Source of the DNA: a virus
Reading direction: 5' to 3' (one strand)
IMG/VR virus record: IMGVR_UViG_3300034198_023315
Span: 1-22,631 of that record
Length of the DNA: 22,631 bases
The notes below the pieces were generated by a model. That model did not search any database and was not told where the DNA came from. It worked only from the letters and a program-made list of their open reading frames with translations. A program made the translations under genes and the position numbers. Shown here in pieces: positions 6,780-14,322 of the stretch (its first letter is position 1; the number at the start of each line of letters is the position of its first letter).

Positions 6780-9700
6780 ATGGCTAGGACTTCAGCTTCA
6801 ATTTCAGTAGGAGCGGATACAAGGCAACTCGAAAGAGACATTCAGAGCGCCTTGGCGCGTGATTTTAAATTCAAAGGATTGAATGAAAAAGCCTTTACTC
6901 AACCCCTAGGGCGAATTACTGGTGCATCTAATGAGTTTCAAAAATCGCTAGACGCTTCAAATGCTCGTGTTATTGCTTTCGGAGCCAGTGCTGGCTTAAT
7001 ATATAGCGTAGAGAAGGCTTTCTCGTCTTTAGTAAGAAGTACTATAGATGTAGAAAAATCATTAACTGATATTAATGTTATTTTGAATGTGAGTTCAAAA
7101 TCTTTAGCGGCTTTTGGCGGTGGTTTATTTAGTATTGCAAAAGACACCGCTCAGTCTTTTGATACAGCTGCTCAAGCTGCAACTGAATTTTCGCGTCAAG
7201 GTTTAGGTCTCGAAGAAACACTTAAAAGAACAAGAGACGCTCTTATATTAACTCGTCTAAGCGGATTAGATACTGTGGCTTCAGTAGAAGCATTAACTGC
7301 CACAATTAATAGTTTTAGTAATGCAGCTTTAGATTCTACCGCAATTATCAATAAATTAGCAAATGTTGATGCTGCATTTGCGGTGAGTTCTGCTGATCTC
7401 GCAGAAGCTATTAAAAGAGTTGGAAGCTCTGCTCAAGATGCTGGTGTTGATTTTGATGAATTATTAGGTATTGTTACCAGCGTACAGCAAACAACTGCTA
7501 GAGGTGGTGCTGTTATTGGTAACTCACTAAAAACAATATTCACAAGAATACAGAGAACAGATACTTTAGACCAACTTGAGCAATTAGGCATTCAAGTAAG
7601 AACATTAGAAGGAAATACTCTTCCAGCTATCCAAGTTCTAAATAATTTAGCTACAACGTTTAATCAGTTGAGCGATGGTCAACGTGCTCAAGTAGCAGAA
7701 ACTGTTGGAGGCGTTTTTCAAATAAACATTTTAAAAGCAGCTTTGTCAGATTTAGGTAAAGAGTATTCGGTTTATAATAGAGCTTTAGAGACTTCTGCTG
7801 GAGCAACAGATCAAGCTATAACCAGAAACCAGGCTCTAAATGAAACTTTATCAGCACTGATAAATCGTACGTTTGTTAATATAACTCAGCTTGGTGCAGA
7901 TTTTGGAAAAATATCTCTACAACCAACTTTTCAAAGTGGGCTTGAATTATTAAATAAAGGACTAGAATCCATCTCTTCAGACTCCCAAGGGATAGGAAGT
8001 AAAATTGCTAAAGGAATATTTGAGGGTATAGGCACTTTTGTGAGCGGTCCAGGAGCAATACTTGTAACTGCTGTATTTGGCAAATTATTTTTAAACTTAG
8101 CTAAGTTTGCTGGAGAATCTATAAAAGCTTTATTGAATTTAAATACCCAGTCGGAGCAACGCGCGCAAATACAAGCCAAAATAAATCAAGTATTGTCTCA
8201 AGAACCAGCGCTTGTTCAAGCAGTATTTAACAAACAAATAACCGTATTAGATGTAGAAAATAAAATTTTAAATATTATCCGACAACAAACAATAGAAAGA
8301 CAAAGAGCCGCGAGCATTGCCTCCACGCTAACTGGAGGACTAGTAGGAAAAGGGGTTACTGCCAAGGGAGGAGTATTAAAAGCTAAAAGCGGAGGATTTA
8401 TTCCTAATTTTGCTAGTTCAGAAATTTTAGGTGCATTAGCTGGTGGATACTCTCCTGGATATGTTCGTAAAATGAATATCCCTGGAGAAGGTTCTGTAAC
8501 TTATAATTCAGCAGAAAAAGTTAAAAAATTTCCTGGAATGAGTCAGCCAGCGATTATGCCTCCAATTCAAAGTGATGCTGGAAAAAATTATCAAAGTCAA
8601 TTTAATTCGGTATACGGCTTTAATCCATATGCAAGTAATGGATTTATACCTAATTTTGCAGATTATGTTATAAACAATAAAAGATTTTCTGCTTCTCAAA
8701 TTCCTTATGCGATTAAAACAAAAGCTATAACTCCAGAAGATGCAGCAAAAGCAGGGTATGTTAGATCTGATGTAAAGACTGCTCAAAGAAAAAGTAAGTC
8801 TGCATTAAATAAACCAACTCCACTGGATGTTAGTAGTATAGCTAGCGTATTATTGCCATTTATTGGATCTTCAAGAAAACTAGCTGGACCATTTTCTCCA
8901 AAAGGTAAATCTTCAGAATTTGCAATTACAAATGTGCCAGTTTATGGAATGAAAAAATCTGCTTTAGAAGGAGATTTAGCTGATGATAAAAGAAGATTAT
9001 TTACAAATATAACTAATAGTATTTTAGATAATACATCTGGTTTTATTGATACTTTAAAACCTTTAGGCAGAACTGTAAATAAAGGAACACTAGCTAGTGC
9101 ATTTTCTAGTTCTGGAGAAAAAGGCGCATATGGCGCAGTAAGAGGAGCAGTCGGTTCTGCTTTTGAAATTGGAGTGAAAACAGCATTAAATTATACGGCA
9201 TTAGATTCACAAAAAGGATTTGGAGATTTTGATGTTAGAGGTGGTAAAAATTTAAGAAATTTACAAAAATTATTTGGTTTTAGTACTGTTCTTGGAGATT
9301 TTAAAGGAAGTTTATCTAATGATAATTTACAAAGTTTTGCGAATAAAATCTATAAAGAAGTTGGAATGGGACAATTTGGAAGATTCAGTACAACCAAAGG
9401 TAAAAAAGCTTCTGGCGGATTTATTCCTAATTTTACAGCGTTAAATGATGCAATTGAAAGAGAAGCTGGCGCTGGAACTCCAATGTCAAGAATAAGAGTA
9501 GGTAAAGATTCTAGATTGACTTCTGCTTCGAATCCTCTCGGTTTAGGAGTTTATAATACAAAAGATGAACCAATGGGATTAGGTCAAGGTGTAGCAAGAT
9601 ATGGTTCAAGTAGAGCAAAAACTGCTGGAGCATCATCTGGATTTATCCCAAATTTTGTAAATATGCCATCAACATTTATGGGTGATCCAAACGCATTACA

Positions 9701-12700
9701 ATATCAAATAAGTGTATTGACGGAAACACAAAATAAATCAACAAAACAACTTATTAAAGATTTTAAAGATTTAAGTAGAGAAACAAAAAATGCGTCTAAA
9801 GGATTTGAAAGATTTGGTGGTGCTGCCCTAGCTTTTAGTTTTGGTTTACCAATAATTTTACAAACTTTATCTCAATTTAGTTCAAATGAAGATATTAAAA
9901 CTCAAGCTGCTATTGATGGAATAAGTACAGCTCTAAGTATGATAGGAACTGGAGCATTTGTCGGAGCTGGTATGGGAGCAAGGGGTGGTCTTTATGGTGC
10001 GGCTGCAGGGGCGGTTGTTGGTGGTGGAATAGGTGCTTATCAATTTTTGAAAGCTTTAAAAACAGAAGATCTAGTAAAACTTCAGAAAAATTTGCAATTT
10101 CTTCAAGATGAATTTCAATCTTCGCAATCTTCTTTACAAAAAGTTATTCCTCTTATTGAAGAATATAAGAGAGTCCAAGCTTCTGCTGCTGACGAACAAA
10201 CAAAAGCTTTTAATTTAGAAAAAATTGTAAATGAAATTTCTACTGGTCTTGGTCCTCTTGGAGAAGAGACTGTAAATCAAGTATTAGAAGCATTTAAAAA
10301 TGCAGATTATGATACTATTAGTTTGATTATTAATAAAAAATTAGCAGAAAGTAGCTCTAAACTTTCAAATGAAGGAGTTAGAATTTTATTAGAAGAATTT
10401 AAAACTAAGGGAAAAGTAATAGAAGATCCTACAACAGCTAAAGTTATAGGAAAAAGTTTATTATCTCTTCAAGAATCTACTGGAGAATCTGTAATAAGAA
10501 AATTAGCCGCAACAGAAGAAGGTAGACAAAGAATAGGCGCTGTTAGTAAAAGTTTAGAAAAATTATTAGAAGAAAGAACTCGATTAGAAACAGAACGAAT
10601 AGAAATGGAAAGAAAACCAATTCCAACGATAGCTAGAAAAAATGTTTTCGGTCCAGGTGGTGGTAGTGAATTACCTAGTTTTTCTGAAGGTATGGCTAAT
10701 TTTGATGAAGCTCCAACTACACCACGAATGCTAGAAGAAAAAGTAAAAAGTTTAAATACAAATTTAAATGATATCTTAAGCACTATTGAACCTCTTTACC
10801 AAGACGCAGAAGAAACAAGAGTAAAGTTTGCTGAATGGAGAATTGCTTCGGGTAGCACAGCTTTAAATCAAGAATCTAGTTCGGCTCTTATCGAGCAAAT
10901 TGTAAAAGATTTAAGATCTCAAGGAATTAGCACTAAAAAAATCGATGATATTCTTAAAACTAGCGCAATTGATAGTATTGAAGCTTACGTTCAAGCTTTT
11001 AGAAATAATACATTAACATTAAGAAAAGCCGATGAATTTGTTAAAAATACTTTATTTAAGAGATTGCAAGATCCTTTGGAAATTTTAGGCAAAGAACAAG
11101 GCGCATTAATACAAAAGATTGGAGAAGATATATTAACGCCATCTAGAAGAAATCGAGTATATGACGAAATAGATAAAGAAACAGAAAAACTTAGATCTCA
11201 ATTAAGTGACGAAACAATTCGAAGAGAAAGATTAGGCGCCCAGCTTGCAAATAAAGAAATAACAGAAGAGCAGTATCAAAAAGATATAGAAAAAACAATT
11301 ATTACCGAAGATCAATATAGGAAAAGATTAGAAGCTCTTCGCGAAAAGATATTATTAGACCAAAGAAAAGCTGGAGGGATATTTGCCGAAGACTTTAGAG
11401 GAGGAAGACAAGAGGCAAGAGAGGCTAGAATTCTTGGTCAAGAAACTCAATTACAAGATTTTGGTGCTTCATTTTTTGATCAATTTGATAATCGTGCTGA
11501 AGATTCATTTAGAGAGGCTCAACTTGGAGCAGCAGATACAGCAAGAACAATAAAGAGCGAATTTAATAATGCCTTTTTATCTTTTGCTAATGGAACAGCT
11601 ACTGCTAGTGATGCTTTTACAAGAATGGCTCTTAATATTAGCGATAAAATACAACAATTAGCTCTCGAATTTAGCACTAATTTAATTTTTGGAAAACTTT
11701 TTGGTAGTACAAGTAATATATTTGGAGGAGGTGGTGGAGGATTATTTGGAAGTTTATTTGGTAAATCAAAAGGCGGGTTAATTAAAGGTTATTCTACTGG
11801 TGGTAATGTAGTTGGTGGATCAGGAAATAAAGATGATATTCCAGCTATGTTGAGCGGTGGAGAATATGTTATTAGAAAGAGCGCTGTTAATAAATATGGT
11901 CAAGAATATTTGCAAATGTTAAATGAAGGAAAAGTCGAAAAACGTTCTGGTGGTGGATTTTTTGGTGTACTGGCTGCAATGGCCGCTCCTATAGTTGGTC
12001 AAAGTGCAGCAACAAACCCAACCGTTGGGTACCCAACCGCTACTTCTACAAGTATAGCTCCAACGTTTGGTATAAATGCAGATAAAAATAATTATTTTAA
12101 ATATGGCGGAAGAGTCCAAAGATTTGCATTTGGTGGAGAAACTCAATTTTTGGGTGAAAATGTATATAGATATAATGATCCTCTTTACCCAACTGCTGGA
12201 GAGAATATTATCGATCCAAGACTTGGTTTACAGGCTATTATTGATCCAAATAATCCCCAAAATAGAATAAGGCAAGAAAGAGAAATGGCATTATATGATT
12301 ATTTAAATTACGTAGCTGGAGTCAACGAATCAAATAGACAAGCACTGCAAGACAACATTAGAATGAATCAAGAAATTCAAGATCAATATAATCAACAAAA
12401 AAATGCAAAAAGTAGAGGTGCATATTATCAAGCTCTTTTGGGGGTTGGAGCTGCTGGATTAGGATTTTTAGCTAAAGGTGGAGAAGTTAGAAAATTTGCT
12501 TCTGGTGGAAGCAGCAAAGATGATATCCCAGCGATGCTTATGGGTGGCGAATTCGTAATGAGAAAAGAAGCAGTTAATATGTATGGCAAAAAATTCTTTG
12601 ATGATCTTAATTCTGGAAGAGCTAAAAAATTTGCAGATGGAGGAGCAGTTGGCAACGTTAGTGAAACAAATTCTAATAATTATTCTCCAACAAACAATGT

Positions 12701-12902
12701 AAGTGTTGTAGTTAATTTAAATCAAGAAGGGTCTACAACTGAAAATACTGAAACTAGTCAAACCGACAAACAGCAAAAAGACGCAGAAGAAACCAAAGAG
12801 CTTGCTGAAAAAGTAAAAACTCAAGTAATGAGGGTGATAACAGAGCAACAAAGACCTGGCGGATTATTGAGTTCAGCGGTTTATAGACAAGTAAAAAGAT
12901 AA
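6780..12902 (+). CDS. Tail tape measure protein with nuclease-like insert
   Basis: This 2040-residue protein is by far the longest in the window and follows the tube and chaperone genes. Residues about 60-380 form the helical tape-measure core (SASAD-type helices such as TAAQAATEFSRQGLGLEE and ARGGAVIGNSLKTIF). Hydrophobic segments lie at about 414-445, 1012-1033 and 1047-1093 and could enter the host membrane during DNA ejection. Four GFIPNF motifs start at Gly539, Gly621, Gly880 and Gly954. Between the second and third is a PD-(D/E)XK-like set: Glu796, Asp818, Asp840-x-Lys842 and Gln851. Residues about 1100-1650 are helical and charged. Two DDIPAML...GGE motifs follow at 1685 and 1914, and a helical tail ends near RPGGLL. 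The start is supported by AAGGA at 6768-6772. Confidence 0.92.
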   Translation: MARTSASISVGADTRQLERDIQSALARDFKFKGLNEKAFTQPLGRITGASNEFQKSLDASNARVIAFGASAGLIYSVEKAFSSLVRSTIDVEKSLTDINVILNVSSKSLAAFGGGLFSIAKDTAQSFDTAAQAATEFSRQGLGLEETLKRTRDALILTRLSGLDTVASVEALTATINSFSNAALDSTAIINKLANVDAAFAVSSADLAEAIKRVGSSAQDAGVDFDELLGIVTSVQQTTARGGAVIGNSLKTIFTRIQRTDTLDQLEQLGIQVRTLEGNTLPAIQVLNNLATTFNQLSDGQRAQVAETVGGVFQINILKAALSDLGKEYSVYNRALETSAGATDQAITRNQALNETLSALINRTFVNITQLGADFGKISLQPTFQSGLELLNKGLESISSDSQGIGSKIAKGIFEGIGTFVSGPGAILVTAVFGKLFLNLAKFAGESIKALLNLNTQSEQRAQIQAKINQVLSQEPALVQAVFNKQITVLDVENKILNIIRQQTIERQRAASIASTLTGGLVGKGVTAKGGVLKAKSGGFIPNFASSEILGALAGGYSPGYVRKMNIPGEGSVTYNSAEKVKKFPGMSQPAIMPPIQSDAGKNYQSQFNSVYGFNPYASNGFIPNFADYVINNKRFSASQIPYAIKTKAITPEDAAKAGYVRSDVKTAQRKSKSALNKPTPLDVSSIASVLLPFIGSSRKLAGPFSPKGKSSEFAITNVPVYGMKKSALEGDLADDKRRLFTNITNSILDNTSGFIDTLKPLGRTVNKGTLASAFSSSGEKGAYGAVRGAVGSAFEIGVKTALNYTALDSQKGFGDFDVRGGKNLRNLQKLFGFSTVLGDFKGSLSNDNLQSFANKIYKEVGMGQFGRFSTTKGKKASGGFIPNFTALNDAIEREAGAGTPMSRIRVGKDSRLTSASNPLGLGVYNTKDEPMGLGQGVARYGSSRAKTAGASSGFIPNFVNMPSTFMGDPNALQYQISVLTETQNKSTKQLIKDFKDLSRETKNASKGFERFGGAALAFSFGLPIILQTLSQFSSNEDIKTQAAIDGISTALSMIGTGAFVGAGMGARGGLYGAAAGAVVGGGIGAYQFLKALKTEDLVKLQKNLQFLQDEFQSSQSSLQKVIPLIEEYKRVQASAADEQTKAFNLEKIVNEISTGLGPLGEETVNQVLEAFKNADYDTISLIINKKLAESSSKLSNEGVRILLEEFKTKGKVIEDPTTAKVIGKSLLSLQESTGESVIRKLAATEEGRQRIGAVSKSLEKLLEERTRLETERIEMERKPIPTIARKNVFGPGGGSELPSFSEGMANFDEAPTTPRMLEEKVKSLNTNLNDILSTIEPLYQDAEETRVKFAEWRIASGSTALNQESSSALIEQIVKDLRSQGISTKKIDDILKTSAIDSIEAYVQAFRNNTLTLRKADEFVKNTLFKRLQDPLEILGKEQGALIQKIGEDILTPSRRNRVYDEIDKETEKLRSQLSDETIRRERLGAQLANKEITEEQYQKDIEKTIITEDQYRKRLEALREKILLDQRKAGGIFAEDFRGGRQEAREARILGQETQLQDFGASFFDQFDNRAEDSFREAQLGAADTARTIKSEFNNAFLSFANGTATASDAFTRMALNISDKIQQLALEFSTNLIFGKLFGSTSNIFGGGGGGLFGSLFGKSKGGLIKGYSTGGNVVGGSGNKDDIPAMLSGGEYVIRKSAVNKYGQEYLQMLNEGKVEKRSGGGFFGVLAAMAAPIVGQSAATNPTVGYPTATSTSIAPTFGINADKNNYFKYGGRVQRFAFGGETQFLGENVYRYNDPLYPTAGENIIDPRLGLQAIIDPNNPQNRIRQEREMALYDYLNYVAGVNESNRQALQDNIRMNQEIQDQYNQQKNAKSRGAYYQALLGVGAAGLGFLAKGGEVRKFASGGSSKDDIPAMLMGGEFVMRKEAVNMYGKKFFDDLNSGRAKKFADGGAVGNVSETNSNNYSPTNNVSVVVNLNQEGSTTENTETSQTDKQQKDAEETKELAEKVKTQVMRVITEQQRPGGLLSSAVYRQVKR
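8388..8414 (+). repeat. GFIPNF motif, copy 1 (tape measure protein)
   Basis: This site encodes SGGFIPNFA with Gly539 as the first residue of GFIPNF. It marks the start of a low-helix, Gly/Pro-containing region that interrupts the helical tape measure protein. Confidence 0.8.
8637..8660 (+). repeat. GFIPNF motif, copy 2 (tape measure protein)
   Basis: This site encodes NGFIPNFA at residues 620-627, 82 residues after copy 1. It lies just before the segment that carries the nuclease-like motifs. Confidence 0.8.
9411..9437 (+). repeat. GFIPNF motif, copy 3 (tape measure protein)
   Basis: This site encodes SGGFIPNFT, with Gly880 beginning GFIPNF. It closes the nuclease-like segment, 259 residues after copy 2. 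Confidence 0.8.
9636..9662 (+). repeat. GFIPNF motif, copy 4 (tape measure protein)
   Basis: This site encodes SGFIPNFVN, with Gly954 beginning GFIPNF. Copies 3 and 4 enclose a short module with REAGAG, SRIRVG and PLGLGVYN, after which the helical tape-measure pattern resumes. Confidence 0.8.
11832..11873 (+). repeat. DDIPAML motif, copy 1 (tape measure C-terminal region)
   Basis: This site encodes DDIPAMLSGGEYVI from residue 1685, followed by an AVNKYG stretch and a short LN-containing helix. The same module recurs 229 residues later. Confidence 0.75.
12519..12560 (+). repeat. DDIPAML motif, copy 2 (tape measure C-terminal region)
   Basis: This site encodes DDIPAMLMGGEFVM from residue 1914, followed by AVNMYG and a FFDDLNSG helix. 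The match to copy 1 covers about 40 residues, showing an internal duplication. Confidence 0.75.
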
Positions 12903-12903
12903 T

Positions 12904-14319
12904 TTATAATATTAATTTTGCTGAAAAGTTGATTAAATCTTTATCTGATATAATTTGAGATTTATTTATAGAAGGATTTTCATTTAAATATTCATTTAAA
13001 TTTCCTAAATCATAAGAATATTTGAATAATAATGTAATATAATCTTTTCCATCAATATTTGTTTTATATTTTTCACTATATTTTAAATTATTACTTGTTT
13101 CTATATAGAACTTCTCATTATTATAAAAAGTGGTTATAAATTCGATATAAATATTGCAAGTATCGCTATTTTCTTCGATTTCAATGATTTTGGCTTGAAG
13201 TACTCCTTGATTTTGAAGGTAATCTAAGTCAATAGCTACGTCTTCATAGGAGGCTAAGTCTTTGCTATAAAAGCCTAAATATCCCTTTTGTAAGTTATAA
13301 TTATTGTCAAGTACATCGTCTGTATTTAAATCATTAGATAAACATATAGTTTTGTTGATTTGATCTTTGTTTAATAATGGAAAATAGCTATTAAATACCA
13401 TATCATTAATTGATAAATCTGAAATTAAACTGTTTGAATTTAAGCTTTGATTATTGAATAAATATAAATAATTTTGATAAAACGCCAAGGTTTCGTTATT
13501 TACAGATTGTTTATATATTTTGCCAATATTAAATGTTTGATTAGGAAAATACTCTTCATATAAATTATTAATATCTTCCTGAGATTCTCTTGGTCTTAAA
13601 AAGTTATATAATTCTGATTGAAGGTAATTAAGTGGAATAATTTTAATATTTAAATTTTCAGATATCTCAACAATATCACTTTCAATAAAAGGTATTGTTA
13701 GTAATGCGGTTGAATCGTTAACATCAAGCCATTTTTCTTCTACTCTTTCGGTGAATAGATTTGTTAATTTTTTATTTTTAACTAACTTATTAGAAACTTC
13801 ACTTAATACAAGTAAAGAATGTATTTCTTGTTGTTTAAAATATTCTTTATCTAAAAGTAATTTCACGCTAATATAATCGCTACTACGGTAAATTTTATTA
13901 AATAAAATACTTTTATTCAAATTTTCAATTTCAGCATATTCAGCCTTTAGCTCAAAATCGCCTTTACCATCATTATTGTAATCTACTTCAAATTTTATTT
14001 TTTTAAAAAAACCTAATTTATTATTTAATTCTTTATATTTTAAATAATTATTTTCAAAATTATATTTAAAAATATTTTTAGTTTTATTTTTAGAAATCTC
14101 TACACTAAGCTTTGGTTTAAGCATAAAATCTTCATATTGAAGATTAGACTCCATAATAAATTCATGATTATTTAAATTTAAATTTTGATGAATAAGATAA
14201 TCATTTTCATTTTTTACTTTTACATTGTAAGTTGGAAACTGCGTATCAATTTTTAAAAAATCAGGAATATTTCTGATAGTTTGCCACTCTAAAGTTAAAT
14301 TTAAATTTTTTACTTTCAT
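12904..14319 (-). CDS. Distal tail-tip protein with N-terminal FN3-like domain
   Basis: This 471-residue protein is the last gene of the minus-strand tip operon and begins 3 bases after the J-like stop. Residues about 5-75 look like a fibronectin type III strand pattern (LNLTLEW, then FPTYNVKVKN). Residues 113-123 form an Asp/Asn/Gly loop, DYNNDGKGDFE, similar to calcium-binding loops of EF-hand or dockerin type. The rest is Asn-, Leu- and Ile-rich and I recognise nothing further. Because the J-like protein also ends in FN3-like sequence, this may be its distal extension encoded as a separate protein, perhaps contacting the receptor. Its stop codon lies one base from the tape measure stop on the other strand. 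Confidence 0.65.
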   Translation of the reverse strand: MKVKNLNLTLEWQTIRNIPDFLKIDTQFPTYNVKVKNENDYLIHQNLNLNNHEFIMESNLQYEDFMLKPKLSVEISKNKTKNIFKYNFENNYLKYKELNNKLGFFKKIKFEVDYNNDGKGDFELKAEYAEIENLNKSILFNKIYRSSDYISVKLLLDKEYFKQQEIHSLLVLSEVSNKLVKNKKLTNLFTERVEEKWLDVNDSTALLTIPFIESDIVEISENLNIKIIPLNYLQSELYNFLRPRESQEDINNLYEEYFPNQTFNIGKIYKQSVNNETLAFYQNYLYLFNNQSLNSNSLISDLSINDMVFNSYFPLLNKDQINKTICLSNDLNTDDVLDNNYNLQKGYLGFYSKDLASYEDVAIDLDYLQNQGVLQAKIIEIEENSDTCNIYIEFITTFYNNEKFYIETSNNLKYSEKYKTNIDGKDYITLLFKYSYDLGNLNEYLNENPSINKSQIISDKDLINFSAKLIL

Positions 14320-14322
14320 AAA

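Noticed and set aside
8508-8786. Minus-strand open frame of 92 codons inside the tape measure gene, with several similar ones elsewhere in that gene.
   Set aside because: These lie opposite a clearly coding frame, lack start signals and have unusual composition; they are shadows of the real gene.
12024-12037. Perfect 14-bp palindrome GTTGGGTACCCAAC inside the tape measure gene.
   Set aside because: It is a single site within coding sequence, with no second copy or nearby signal to suggest a binding or recombination site.
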